Shown: positions 34,973 through 44,467, numbered from the stretch's first letter. The stretch: DNA of 64,000 nt from an uncultured Christensenella sp. (GCA_910584975.1 CAJUEA010000002.1:62001-126000); one strand, 5' to 3'. The notes: generated from the sequence alone by a model not told the origin. Program-made: numbers and translations.

Positions 34973-36760
34973 ATGAAAAAAATGACTTCATATGAGCTTA
35001 GAGAGGCTTATTTAGAGTTTTTTAAAAGTAAAAATCATAGTATAATTGACAGCAGTTCATTGATTCCTGAAAATGACCCTACAGTTTTGTTTACCACAGC
35101 AGGTATGCACCCACTTGTGCCATATTTGCTTGGACAAAAACATCCTCAAGGTACAAGACTTTGCGATGTTCAAAAGTGCGTTAGAACAGGCGATATTGAC
35201 GAGGTTGGCGATAGCACTCATTGCACATTTTTTGAAATGCTTGGCAACTGGTCACTTGGAGATTACTTTAAAAAAGAAAGCATTGGTTGGAGCTTTGAAT
35301 TTTTGACAAAAGTGCTTGAAATCCCTGTGGAGAAAATTGCTGTTACAGTGTTTGAGGGAGATGAGGATGCTCCTCGCGATGAAGTTTCTGCAAACATATG
35401 GGCAGAACTTGGCATCAGTCGTGATAGCATTTACTATTTGCCTAAAAAACATAACTGGTGGGGACCAGCTGGACAAACAGGACCTTGTGGTGGCGATACA
35501 GAGATTTTTATTGACACAGGTAAGCCAAAATGTTCAGAAAAATGTTCTCCTGCTTGCGATTGTGGCAAATATGTTGAGATTTGGAACAATGTTTTTATGG
35601 AGTATAACAAAACTATTGACGGAAAATTTGAGCCATTAAAGCAAAAAAATGTTGATACTGGTATGGGATTAGAAAGAACAATCTGTATGTTGAACGGCGT
35701 TACAAGCGTTTATGAAACTGACTTTTTCAGCGATATTATCAAATTGATTGAAAGTTTGTCAGGCAAAAATTATTTGCAGAATGAAAATGTTACAAAAGCA
35801 ATGCGAGTTATTGCAGATCATATTCGTACAGCAACATTTATTTTGGGCGATGACAAGGGTATTACTCCGTCAAATGTTGACCAAGGCTATGTTTTAAGAA
35901 GACTTATCAGAAGAGCAGTTAGATTTGCAAGAGTTATTGAAATGCCACAAGAGGGTATTTTGCAAGTATCAAAAGCTTTTGTAAATAAGTATAAGGAAAT
36001 TTATCACGAGCTTGGCAGAAATGAAGACAAAATCATTTTGGAGCTTGAAAAAGAAATTGAAAGATTTAGCAAAACAATCGAAAACGGCTTGAGAGAAATT
36101 GAAAAAGTAATGAAATTTATGCAAAACAATATTCTTAATGGAAAAACTGCTTTCAGATTGTATGATACTTTTGGATTCCCTCTTGAAATGACAGTGGAAA
36201 TTTGTAAAGAAAAAGGCTTTGATGTGGATATTGAAGGATATCACAAAGCTTTCAGTGAACATCAGTTGAAGTCTCAAAAGGGTGCAGAACAAAAGTTTAA
36301 GGGTGGATTGGCTGACAATGGTGAGGCAACTACAAACTTACATACTGCAACACATATTATGAATGCTTGCTTAAAAAAAGTGCTAAATGACAGCAATATT
36401 CAACAAAAGGGTAGTAATATCACTGCAGAAAGATTGAGATTTGATTTCAATTTTGATAGACCTTTGACAGATGCTGAAAAACAAGCTGTTGAAGATATGG
36501 TTAACAGTGTAATTGACAGAAAAATTGACATTATCTGCGAGGAAATGACTGTTGATGAGGCAAAAGAACAAGGTGCTATTGGTGTGTTTGACTCTAAATA
36601 TTCAGAAAAAGTAAAAGTTTATACTATTGGAGATGTTTCAAAAGAGATTTGTGGTGGACCACACGCAAAAAATACTGGCGACCTTGGCAAATTTAAAATT
36701 GTTAAAGAGCAATCTTCAAGTGCAGGTATTAGGCGTATAAAAGCAACTTTGACAAAATAA
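34973..36760 (+). CDS. alaS: Short alanyl-tRNA synthetase without the C-Ala domain
   Basis: This 595-residue protein compares with about 870-880 in typical bacteria. The aminoacylation core is intact: NDPTVLFTTAGM (about 29-40), CVRTGDIDEVGDSTHCTFFEMLGNW (motif 2 region), WWGPAGQTGPCGGDTEIF and DTGMGLERT (motif 3). The editing domain carries HTATH (about 461-465) and CGGPHA (about 561-566) as zinc ligands. The protein then stops at GIRRIKATLTK, so the DHHA1/C-Ala domain is absent. This layout and phrasing (FFEMLGNWSLGDYF, CSPACDCGKY, KFKIVKEQSSSAGIRRIKA) resemble the compact AlaRS of candidate-phyla bacteria. AAGGAGAG precedes the ATG, and the frame is clean to a normal stop. Confidence 0.95.
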   Translation: MKKMTSYELREAYLEFFKSKNHSIIDSSSLIPENDPTVLFTTAGMHPLVPYLLGQKHPQGTRLCDVQKCVRTGDIDEVGDSTHCTFFEMLGNWSLGDYFKKESIGWSFEFLTKVLEIPVEKIAVTVFEGDEDAPRDEVSANIWAELGISRDSIYYLPKKHNWWGPAGQTGPCGGDTEIFIDTGKPKCSEKCSPACDCGKYVEIWNNVFMEYNKTIDGKFEPLKQKNVDTGMGLERTICMLNGVTSVYETDFFSDIIKLIESLSGKNYLQNENVTKAMRVIADHIRTATFILGDDKGITPSNVDQGYVLRRLIRRAVRFARVIEMPQEGILQVSKAFVNKYKEIYHELGRNEDKIILELEKEIERFSKTIENGLREIEKVMKFMQNNILNGKTAFRLYDTFGFPLEMTVEICKEKGFDVDIEGYHKAFSEHQLKSQKGAEQKFKGGLADNGEATTNLHTATHIMNACLKKVLNDSNIQQKGSNITAERLRFDFNFDRPLTDAEKQAVEDMVNSVIDRKIDIICEEMTVDEAKEQGAIGVFDSKYSEKVKVYTIGDVSKEICGGPHAKNTGDLGKFKIVKEQSSSAGIRRIKATLTK

Positions 36761-36904
36761 TTTTGTATTAATAGGGCATAAGTGCAAATTTATTTCATTT
36801 ATTGTTGAAAAGGTTGAATATTGTTTTATTTAGCTTTTTAAAAGATCTCAAAATTGAATTGATTTGAAATTATTTCTATTAAATGTAATAAAAAATAATA
36901 TTTA

Positions 36905-36941
36905 AAAATGCTTAATGTTTTGTATCATTAAGCGTTTTTTT
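36905..36941 (+). terminator. Terminator of alaS
   Basis: Stem GCTTAATG/CATTAAGC with a TTTTGTAT loop, followed by GT7. Confidence 0.85.
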
Positions 36942-37050
36942 GCCATATTTTATGCTGTTGTTAAATAAGAATAACTTGTTAAAAATTAAAGGGGTTTATT
37001 GTGTGGCAAAACTTATAATTATATAAATTTTGGAATATAAGGCATTTTAA

Positions 37051-37079
37051 TTGACTTTTATGTGGGATAGTGCTATTCT
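37051..37079 (+). promoter_or_regulatory. Promoter of the small Cys/Lys-rich protein
   Basis: TTGACT (37051-37056), 17-bp spacer, TATTCT (37074-37079) with TGC directly before the -10. Confidence 0.65.
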
Positions 37080-37115
37080 TAATGTATAAATTATAAAAAA
37101 ATCGAGGTGATATAA

Positions 37116-37361
37116 ATGGCTACAGCAAAACAATTGGAGACCAAACAAACTGAGCTTGACATTAAAAAATGGACTGACAGTGAGAGTGGTACAGATATGT
37201 GCGGTACATATGACTATTGTGATAAATGTGATAAGGAAAAAGATTATCCTTGTGCAAGAGCATATTACGCAAAGAACGCACCTGCTAAGACTGCTGCTAA
37301 AACAACTAAGACAACTACAACTAAGACAACAACAGCAAAAAAAGCACCTGCTAAAAAATAA
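37116..37361 (+). CDS. 81-residue protein with four-Cys motif and histone H1-like tail
   Basis: The N-terminal part (1-25) is charged. The centre has four cysteines spaced C-x5-C-x2-C-x7-C (CGTYDYCDKCDKEKDYPC, about 29-46), a possible small metal site. The tail (about 54-81) is only A, P, K and T, in the style of AKTTKTTTTKTTTAKK, like the basic tails of histone H1-like or ribosome-associated proteins. A good promoter, a GAGGTG site and a strong terminator make it a well-defined single-gene unit. I do not recognise the family. Binding to nucleic acid through the tail is inference. Confidence 0.8.
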   Translation: MATAKQLETKQTELDIKKWTDSESGTDMCGTYDYCDKCDKEKDYPCARAYYAKNAPAKTAAKTTKTTTTKTTTAKKAPAKK

Positions 37362-37378
37362 TAAAAAACAAAAAAAAG

Positions 37379-37408
37379 AACGGCAATTTGATTGCCGTTT
37401 TTTTTGTT
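37379..37408 (+). terminator. Terminator
   Basis: Stem AACGGCAAT/ATTGCCGTT with a TTG loop, followed by T8. Confidence 0.92.
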
Positions 37409-37574
37409 TTGTGTTAAAGATAAATTGCTTTTAATTTTTGGCGATTTATCTTTTTTTAATTATCATTTAGTATTAGCTTTATAAAATACTGCTAACGATT
37501 TGCAATTTATTTTGCCTGTAATGCATAGTATTTTTTGTTTTAAATATTAATTAGTGTCGATTTTTGATGGATTT

Positions 37575-39245
37575 TTAGTCAATACTGCCGTCAACAATTT
37601 CGCCTGTGTTTATGTTGAAAGACAAATTGTGTGGCACATCATTTTCAATATAATTGATTTCGATAATTTCATTAGTTTTGTATTCAGCAGAAACAACTTT
37701 CTTTTTAGCACCATCCAAAGTGTCCATATAAACGGCTTTTTGTGTCTCGTTGTATTCTCCAATGTTATCACTCATAAACAATAGGTTGCCAAAAATCTTG
37801 TTGATTTTTGCAAGAAGTCTTCTTTGTTCAAATGTTGTTTTGATGTTGCTGTCTCTAAGCAAAAATACATCTGGGTCATTGCAAAAAGCTCTACCATCCA
37901 AATGGCGTCTGAAAATTGAATTTGTCACTGCGTTTGGAGTGGAAACAATCTCATTGTTGAAAGTTGTGAAATAGTTGTTCTTTTCCCAAGTTAGTGCTTG
38001 ATCTGCACCAATTCTGCAAAAATCAAACTTGCCAAAAGCAGGGAATAGTGGAACGCCACATCCAAGTATCAATTTTAGTCCACAACATTCGCGAAGGAAA
38101 TCAACTGCATCACACATAATTTGACCTCTTGTTCTGTTGCCGTAAGGTACTACTGCCACAGAGAATAAAAAATCAAGTTTTACCATATCATATTTCCATT
38201 CGTTTAGTACAATATTGAAAACTTTTTTGATATACTCACGCACTTCTGGATTGTAAAAATCAAGTGTGTAGTAACCACCCCAATTCATTCCAGCAAGAAT
38301 ATGATAACCTTTGCTGTCATTAATCAACCAGTCTTTGTGTTCGTGAGCGATTTTTGAAGAGCGTTGTGCATTGAATGGTGCAAGCCAAATACCAGCAAGC
38401 ATATCTTTGCTGTGAATGTCTTCAGCAACTTGTGCCATACCTTGAGGGAATTTGACTGTATCAACGCTAAGCCAATCGCCAACAGCAGTTTGATATCCAT
38501 CATCAACTTGGAAAATGTCAAGCTTGATAGGGCTGTTTGCAATGCTTTCAAGGTCACGCTTGATGATATCGTTGCTGATTTTATTGTAATAGTTATACCA
38601 ACTTGTGTAACCGATTTTTTGTTTTATGCGTGGAGTTGGAATATTTGCTGTTCTGAAATATTTGTCAAAAGCTGCATCGTATTCATCCAAACAATAAAAC
38701 AAATTCATCACTTCATATGTTTTGCCTGCTTTTAGGGTTAAACCTTCCAAATCTTTTTCAACAATGATTTTGCCATTTACCATATCGGCATAAATAATGG
38801 TAAAACCTGTTTTTTCACATAAAGAGCCAAACAAATCCAAAGTGTTGCCATTGCGAATGTAAGCATAAGAAAAGCTGTGAAAAAAACCAACTTTGTTGTT
38901 GTACAATGCAAAATTGTAGTCGCCACTACGACTTGCTTTGGTAAAATACTCAATGTTTTTTGAAAGACCACTTAAACCTTTTTGAATGTCATTTTTGCTG
39001 TATTCTCTGCTGTAACTCCAACTTTGGTATCCATTTGCAAAAAAGCGAGCATTTTCGCCAAAATCATAGTCAAACTCCAATGTAAACTTTATTTGTTCCA
39101 TTTTTACGGTGTTGTGCAAAGTGAAAGCAACGCTGTTTTCTGTGTCATTGATATCAATTATGTAATGACCTGTTTTTGGATTGCTGCTTGCATAAAGCTT
39201 ATCCTCACTTAAATAGCTGATTTTAAATTTATAATCTTTTAGCAT
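37575..39245 (-). CDS. Alpha-galactosidase (GH36/melibiase type)
   Basis: This 556-residue protein has a beta-rich N-terminal domain (about 1-190) and a TIM barrel. The barrel shows YTSWYNYYNKIS, FQVDDGYQTAVGDW (about 246-259), LAGIWLAPF, the nucleophile Asp in MVKLDFLF (about 348-355) and the region CRIGADQAL expected to hold the acid/base Asp (about 405). It is shorter than the 700-residue GH36 enzymes, matching the compact bacterial group. No signal peptide is visible, so it should act on imported galactosides. AAGGAG precedes the ATG. It has its own consensus promoter. Confidence 0.85.
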   Translation of the reverse strand: MLKDYKFKISYLSEDKLYASSNPKTGHYIIDINDTENSVAFTLHNTVKMEQIKFTLEFDYDFGENARFFANGYQSWSYSREYSKNDIQKGLSGLSKNIEYFTKASRSGDYNFALYNNKVGFFHSFSYAYIRNGNTLDLFGSLCEKTGFTIIYADMVNGKIIVEKDLEGLTLKAGKTYEVMNLFYCLDEYDAAFDKYFRTANIPTPRIKQKIGYTSWYNYYNKISNDIIKRDLESIANSPIKLDIFQVDDGYQTAVGDWLSVDTVKFPQGMAQVAEDIHSKDMLAGIWLAPFNAQRSSKIAHEHKDWLINDSKGYHILAGMNWGGYYTLDFYNPEVREYIKKVFNIVLNEWKYDMVKLDFLFSVAVVPYGNRTRGQIMCDAVDFLRECCGLKLILGCGVPLFPAFGKFDFCRIGADQALTWEKNNYFTTFNNEIVSTPNAVTNSIFRRHLDGRAFCNDPDVFLLRDSNIKTTFEQRRLLAKINKIFGNLLFMSDNIGEYNETQKAVYMDTLDGAKKKVVSAEYKTNEIIEINYIENDVPHNLSFNINTGEIVDGSID

Positions 39246-39358
39246 AGTTTGCTCCTTAAAATGATTTTTTAATTTTTTTGTTTATTTTTTCATTTCTGAT
39301 ATATTATTATTGTTTTTAAAATTGTTTAAAAATAATTAATACATAATTATTTAGGTAT

Positions 39359-39387
39359 ATTATAATACAACTAAACAAAAATGTCAA
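39359..39387 (-). promoter_or_regulatory. Consensus promoter of the alpha-galactosidase gene
   Basis: On the minus strand: TTGACA (39382-39387), exactly 17 bp, TATAAT (39359-39364). Both hexamers are perfect, so strong basal transcription, or repression by an unseen regulator, would be expected. Confidence 0.9.
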
Positions 39388-39460
39388 TATGTGGTATCTT
39401 TTTTGTTATTAAAAGTAATTTATACTGACTATAATCGCATAAACTATAAGCGAGGTTAAT

Positions 39461-40159
39461 ATGAATAAAAAAGTTATTATCGAAAAAGACAACGAAATTG
39501 CCTATGATTACTTAGTTAATAATTTTGCTGGCAGTGGCATTAAATTTAAATTAAAAAAATCTTATTCCTTTATTTTTTTTGATATTGATTTGGGGGATAG
39601 TCAACTGGAAAGCTTTTTGAAACACACTGCAAAGGCAATAATTTTGTGGGGTAAATACAATGCTATCACCAGTGCTTTTACAGGGGTGGAACTTGGCTAT
39701 GCAAATGTTGCGTGTTTGGCAGCATTGCTTTATTTTGATATTGAAGGCGAGCTTGAACAAGTGTTGAAAGTTATAGGTGGAAAAGACACAATTTCTGTTG
39801 AAGGCACTTTGAATTTTAAGCTTGACGATTTGCGTGATAGTTGGGAAGAACTCAAAAGCATTGGCGAGGTGCTTGTTTACAATGAGTCGGAACAAGATAT
39901 TTATAATGTTACCAATTTTTTGATGTCAAACAGAAGTGGAGATAAAAGCTTGTTTTTAGCACAATACCCTGACATTTTGCTTGCAAATGTTTCTGACGGC
40001 GTGATGGTGGAAAACATAAAGTTATACAAAAATGATGATTTCAATTTGATTAATACAATTGTTGCAGAATGTCCGACAGAACTTATAATTGAAAAAAATC
40101 AAATTAAAAATCCACTTTATGATTGCTTGTCAAATATAATAAAAATAAGAATGCTTTAG
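39461..40159 (+). CDS. Possible YtxC-like sporulation protein
   Basis: This 232-residue soluble protein has no signal peptide or membrane segment. The stretch VEGTLNFKLDDLRDSWEEL (about 111-129) and the following helical region ending NVTNFLMS recall the EGFxNFRLxxY pattern of the sporulation protein YtxC, though that family is longer (about 280-300). The N-terminal part is divergent. It sits directly before a cwlD homologue, which supports a sporulation role by context. I rate the family call as tentative; otherwise it is a conserved-looking unknown. Confidence 0.5.
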   Translation: MNKKVIIEKDNEIAYDYLVNNFAGSGIKFKLKKSYSFIFFDIDLGDSQLESFLKHTAKAIILWGKYNAITSAFTGVELGYANVACLAALLYFDIEGELEQVLKVIGGKDTISVEGTLNFKLDDLRDSWEELKSIGEVLVYNESEQDIYNVTNFLMSNRSGDKSLFLAQYPDILLANVSDGVMVENIKLYKNDDFNLINTIVAECPTELIIEKNQIKNPLYDCLSNIIKIRML

Positions 40160-40286
40160 TCTTTGCATTATTCTTGCTATAAAATAATGTAGGCATTTTG
40201 CAAAATTAAACAAATAGCCTTATATCAAATGAATATTTTAATATGGCTTGTTCATATGATTATATAGATAAACTTTGAAGGTGAAT

Positions 40287-40967
40287 ATGATTATAAGAAA
40301 AGAACATGTTATTGTGGCAAGTGTTTTTGTGATGGCAGTGGTTGCAACAATTCTTTGTGCGTTTTATATTCCTGTCAACAACAGCTTGGCAAAAGGTGTG
40401 GTTGTTGTTGATGCAGGTCATGGCGGTATGGATGGTGGTGTGTCATACGGCAATATGATTGAGGCAACCATTAATTTGGAAATGGCAAGAGAATTTAAAA
40501 GTATTCTTGAAGACAGAGGTTATAAGGTTGTGCTTACAAGAGAAAGCACAAATTCCTTGGCATCAAAAAAGAAAGATGATATGCAAAAACGCAAAGAAAT
40601 CATTTTGAAAAGTAAGCCTGATATGGTTGTTAGTTTGCATGTCAATAAGTACCAGGACAGCAAACGCAGGGGGGTGCAAGTTTTTTATGATGACACCAAA
40701 AAAAATAAAGATGTGGGGGAGCAACTGCAATATTTGATAAACAGCAATGTTAACAAAAAATATGCTGGCAGAGATGATTTGAAAAGCTTAGCTGGAGATT
40801 ATTTTATTTGCAAATGCACACCATATCCGACGGTAATTGTTGAGTGTGGTTTTATCTCAAACGAAGGAGATAGAAAATTGCTTAATGATAGCAGTTATAA
40901 AAAACATTTGCTATCCACAATTGCTGATGGAATTGATAGTATGATGTTGAGCAAAGTATCTGCATAA
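40287..40967 (+). CDS. cwlD: N-acetylmuramoyl-L-alanine amidase, CwlD type
   Basis: The ATG at 40287 (226 residues) is preferred because GAAGGTG lies just upstream; an in-frame TTG at 40275 overlaps this site. A signal anchor (about residues 8-31) leads to an Amidase_3 domain. Zinc and catalytic residues are in VVDAGHGGMDGG (about 42-53), the Glu in EATINLEMA (about 62), VSLHVNK (about 116) and VIVECGFISN (Glu about 185). CwlD helps make muramic-delta-lactam in spore cortex peptidoglycan, which is the germination-specific signal. Length and single-domain layout fit CwlD better than vegetative amidases. Confidence 0.85.
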   Translation: MIIRKEHVIVASVFVMAVVATILCAFYIPVNNSLAKGVVVVDAGHGGMDGGVSYGNMIEATINLEMAREFKSILEDRGYKVVLTRESTNSLASKKKDDMQKRKEIILKSKPDMVVSLHVNKYQDSKRRGVQVFYDDTKKNKDVGEQLQYLINSNVNKKYAGRDDLKSLAGDYFICKCTPYPTVIVECGFISNEGDRKLLNDSSYKKHLLSTIADGIDSMMLSKVSA

Positions 40968-41137
40968 ATAAAATAAAAGCTTGTTATAAAGCAAGTTATT
41001 AATTTTAAACTGATAATTATGTTTTCTCAGAAATCCAATGATTGCAATCCGTCGATTTTAGATTCAGTCAAGAATAAAAGCCAATGTGCAGATAAGAGAA
41101 TTTGTTTTTTTTGTACTAGGTAGGAACAAGATGAAAT

Positions 41138-41176
41138 AAAAAAATCTGATTCGGTAGCCGAGTCAGATTTTTTGTT
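41138..41176. terminator. Bidirectional terminator between cwlD and typA
   Basis: Stem AAAATCTGATTCGG/CCGAGTCAGATTTT (one G-U) with a TAG loop, preceded by an A-run and followed by a T-run. Confidence 0.9.
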
Positions 41177-41236
41177 AACTTGTGAATACAACTAGATATT
41201 CTAGTGGTTCAAAACAAGGCTTTTGCCGTTGCTTGT

Positions 41237-43078
41237 TTATTTTTCTCTTGCTTTAATCACGCCTGTTTTTAAATCGTCTCTCATTCTTTCTTTGTGGTCA
41301 AGAATTTTTTTGCGTATTCTTATTGATTGAGGAGTAATTTCCAAAAGTTCGTTATTTTCAATAAATTCAATTGCCTCTTCAAGAGAGAAAATTCTTGGTC
41401 TTTGCAATTTCAATGCGTCGTCACTACCTGATGCACGGGTGTTTGTAAGGTGTTTTTCCTTGCAAATGTTAACCACAAGATCTTCAGATTTAGGGGAGTA
41501 GCCAATTACCATACCTGCATAAACAGGCTCTCCCGGATTAATGAAAAGTGTGCCACGCTCTTGTGCTGCGTTCAAGCCGTAACCTGTGGCTTTTCCTGTT
41601 TCAAAGGAGACAAGTGAACCATTGCTACGCCTTGGGATATCGCCTTTATAAGGCTCAAAACCTGCAAATAATGTGTTGATAATTCCTTCGCCTTTTGTAT
41701 CTGTCAAAAAGTCACTGCGATAGCCGATAAGTCCGCGTGTCGGAATTGCAAATTCCAGTCTTATTCTTGATGCAACAGGAGTCATATTTATAAGTTCTGC
41801 ACGCCTGTTGCCAAGTTTTTCCATTACTGTACCCACATAATCGTTTGGAACATCAATGATAACTTTTTCAATAGGCTCAAACTTTTTGCCGTCAATGATT
41901 TTGTTCATTACTTTTGGGGTGCCAACCATAAATTCATAGCCTTCACGACGCATATTTTCAATAAGGATGGAAAGATGAATTTCTCCTCTTCCTGCCACCA
42001 TAAAGCTGTCTTTGGTGTCTCCGTCGCGAACTCTTAGGGAAACATCACGCAATAATTCCTTGTAAAGTCTGTCGCGCAAGTTTCTTGAAGTTACAAATTT
42101 GCCTTCTTTGCCTGCAAATGGGCTGTTGTTTACCAAAAACTCCATTTCCAAGGTTGGTTCAGAAACATTCACAAAAGGCAATGGCTCTGGATTTGAAACA
42201 TCACAAATTGTGTTGCCTATGTTTATGCCTTCAATTCCTGATACGCAAACGATATCTCCCACAGAAGCAGTGTTTGTGGAAACTCTGTTTAAGTTTTCAA
42301 TTTCATAAAGATTGCTGATTTTTGAAGTGTAACCAATAAAACTTGGGTTGTTGTCGCAAATTGCCACATTTGTGTTCACTTTGCAAGTGCCTCTGGTAAT
42401 TCTTCCAATGCCAATTCGTCCAACATAATCGTTGTAGTCAATTGAGGAAATCAAAAGTTGTAGTGGAGCATTTTCATCTCCTTCTGGGCAAGGTATAAAG
42501 TCCATAATTGTGTCAAACAAAGGTATCAAATCTTTGCCGGGAACATTTGGATCTAAAGTTGCAGTGCCACTTCTGCCTGAGCAGTAAACAATAGGGTAGT
42601 CAAGTGCCTCATCGCCTGCACCAAGGTCAAGCAACAAATCAAGCACTTCTTCCTCAACTTCGCCAAGTCTTGCATCTGGCTTGTCAATTTTGTTTACGCA
42701 AATGATAACTTTAAGGTTCATTTCCAAAGCTTTTGACAAAACAAATCTTGTTTGTGGCATTGTACCTTCAAAAGCATCCACAAGCAAAACAACGCCGTCA
42801 ATCATCTTCAAAACACGCTCAACCTCTCCACCAAAGTCTGCATGCCCTGGGGTGTCGATAATGTTGATTTTTGCATCTTTATATCTTACAGATGTGTTTT
42901 TTGCAAGAATTGTTATTCCTCTTTCTTTTTCAATGTCGTTGTTATCCATAACTCGCTCAGGAGCAATCTGATTTTCTCTGAAAGCACCACATTGTTTTAG
43001 CATAGCATCAACAAGAGTAGTCTTGCCGTGGTCTACATGGGCGATTATTGCAATGTTTCTTAAATCTTTTCTCTGCAT
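41237..43078 (-). CDS. typA: Translational GTPase TypA/BipA
   Basis: This 613-residue GTPase has G1 AHVDHGKTT (about 12-20), the G2 region ERGITILAKN (about 51-60), G3 DTPGHADFGGEV (about 75-86) and G4 NKID (about 129-132). The EF-G-like domains II, III and V and the BipA-specific C-terminal domain (SLEEAIEFIENNELLEITP) follow. TypA/BipA acts on the ribosome, in 50S assembly and in stress adaptation. Length is standard. AAGGA precedes the ATG. It is a single-gene unit transcribed towards cwlD, sharing the terminator between them. Confidence 0.96.
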   Translation of the reverse strand: MQRKDLRNIAIIAHVDHGKTTLVDAMLKQCGAFRENQIAPERVMDNNDIEKERGITILAKNTSVRYKDAKINIIDTPGHADFGGEVERVLKMIDGVVLLVDAFEGTMPQTRFVLSKALEMNLKVIICVNKIDKPDARLGEVEEEVLDLLLDLGAGDEALDYPIVYCSGRSGTATLDPNVPGKDLIPLFDTIMDFIPCPEGDENAPLQLLISSIDYNDYVGRIGIGRITRGTCKVNTNVAICDNNPSFIGYTSKISNLYEIENLNRVSTNTASVGDIVCVSGIEGINIGNTICDVSNPEPLPFVNVSEPTLEMEFLVNNSPFAGKEGKFVTSRNLRDRLYKELLRDVSLRVRDGDTKDSFMVAGRGEIHLSILIENMRREGYEFMVGTPKVMNKIIDGKKFEPIEKVIIDVPNDYVGTVMEKLGNRRAELINMTPVASRIRLEFAIPTRGLIGYRSDFLTDTKGEGIINTLFAGFEPYKGDIPRRSNGSLVSFETGKATGYGLNAAQERGTLFINPGEPVYAGMVIGYSPKSEDLVVNICKEKHLTNTRASGSDDALKLQRPRIFSLEEAIEFIENNELLEITPQSIRIRKKILDHKERMRDDLKTGVIKAREK

Positions 43079-43357
43079 AATAAATTCCTTGAAAAATTTT
43101 GTTAAATTTAGTGTTATTTTTGCTGAAACATCCAGCTATATTCTGCTGAAAATTTCAGTTTTTGCTAAAATTTGTTTTAATCCTTATAAGTATACACCAT
43201 TTTGACAAAAAAGCATAATACTTTTATTATGTTTTTTCAAATTTTTGATATTTTGCAAAATATTTAAAGCATAATGTTAGTTTTAAATGAGTTTTTGTGC
43301 TATAATAAATTGTAAACAACAATTTTAATCACTTTTTGTGCTTAAAAGGAGAGGAGT

Positions 43358-44467
43358 ATGTTTGATTTTGCTATAATCGGTGGTGGTGCAAGTGGAATTT
43401 ATGCAAGCATTTTGCTTGCAAAAAAAGGCTATTCTGTGGCACTTTTTGAGGCAAATGACAGAATTGGAAAAAAATTACTTGCCACAGGAAATGGAAAATG
43501 CAACCTAAGCAATGTGGATATAAAAGCAGAATTTTACAATACCAACGCTGTGGACGAAATTGTGAGCAATTTTGATATGCAAGGTGAAATGCTAAAGCTT
43601 GGACTTGTTACAAAAGTGAAAAGTGGCAGAATTTATCCTTATAGCGAGCAATCAAACAATGTGCTTAATGTGCTGCTTTGCAATCTTCAAAGATACGGCG
43701 TTAAAATTTTGACAAATCATAATGTGCAAGAAATCAAGGTGGATGAAAACTATACAATTATAACAAACAATGGGCAAATTAAGTGCAAAAGAGTTTGTCT
43801 TGCAACTGGCAGTATTGCATCTTTTGGAATGGATAGCCTTGGTTTGTACAAAAAGTTTGGCTGTGTGATTAAGAAAAATAATCCTTCGCTGGCACCTTTG
43901 ATTGCAACAAAGCTAGAAAGTATTAAAGGACTTGCAGGGGTAAGACAAGAGGCAAAAGTCAGTCTTTACACAGGGGATAACCTTATTGCTTTTGAGAGTG
44001 GAGAAGTGCAGTTTAGAAAAGATGGAATATCTGGCATTGTCATTATGAATATGTCAGCAAAAATGTGTTGGAATAACATTTCGGATGCAGTTTGTTATCT
44101 TGATTTTATGCCCGATTATTCTTATGCACAAGTGGAAGAATTTTTGCAAAACAACATAACAGCACAATTTGGTATTTTAAACAAAAATATTATGCAAAAC
44201 GCTTCGAAATATGGCGTTAATGGCATAAAAAAATACCCAATAAGTGTAAAGAGAAGTGAGGATTTTAAACTTGCACAGGTTGCAAGTGGTGGGCTTGATA
44301 TTAGTCAATTTGATTTGAAAACTATGTGTTTGAAAACGGATAAAAATCTTTACGCTATCGGCGAGGCACTTGATGTGGATGGCTTGTGTGGTGGTTACAA
44401 TTTGCACTGGGCATTTGCCTCTGCGTATAATTTTGCAAAGGAGTTTGATTATGTTGCAAAAGCTTAA
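43358..44467 (+). CDS. HI0933/BaiN-like FAD-binding oxidoreductase
   Basis: This 369-residue flavoprotein opens with the dinucleotide motif FAIIGGGASGIYASILLAKKG (about 4-24). The family stretch GKKLLATGNGKCNLSN (about 39-54) and the C-terminal GGYNLHWAFASA, which closes the FAD site, are also present. The HI0933/YhiN/BaiN group includes the bile-acid dehydroxylation reductase BaiN, but most members are of unknown role, so I give no substrate. AGGAGAGG precedes the ATG. It overlaps the next flavoprotein gene by 17 bases, so the two form an operon. Confidence 0.88.
   Translation: MFDFAIIGGGASGIYASILLAKKGYSVALFEANDRIGKKLLATGNGKCNLSNVDIKAEFYNTNAVDEIVSNFDMQGEMLKLGLVTKVKSGRIYPYSEQSNNVLNVLLCNLQRYGVKILTNHNVQEIKVDENYTIITNNGQIKCKRVCLATGSIASFGMDSLGLYKKFGCVIKKNNPSLAPLIATKLESIKGLAGVRQEAKVSLYTGDNLIAFESGEVQFRKDGISGIVIMNMSAKMCWNNISDAVCYLDFMPDYSYAQVEEFLQNNITAQFGILNKNIMQNASKYGVNGIKKYPISVKRSEDFKLAQVASGGLDISQFDLKTMCLKTDKNLYAIGEALDVDGLCGGYNLHWAFASAYNFAKEFDYVAKA

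Larger units (their letters stand above)
36761..37115. other. Intergenic region alaS to Cys/Lys-rich gene
   Basis: This 355-bp gap contains a terminator (36905-36941) and a promoter for the next gene (37051-37079). The first 140 bases show nothing recognisable. Confidence 0.7.

Noticed and set aside
36383..36760. Frameshift explaining the short AlaRS
   Set aside because: I looked for a DHHA1/C-Ala continuation in all frames after 36760 and saw none before the terminator. The protein end matches a natural end of compact AlaRS.
37156..37434. 92-codon plus-strand frame
   Set aside because: It is a shadow of the Cys/Lys-rich gene. Its apparent Q/L-rich repeats come from reading the Lys/Thr codons out of frame, and it crosses the terminator.
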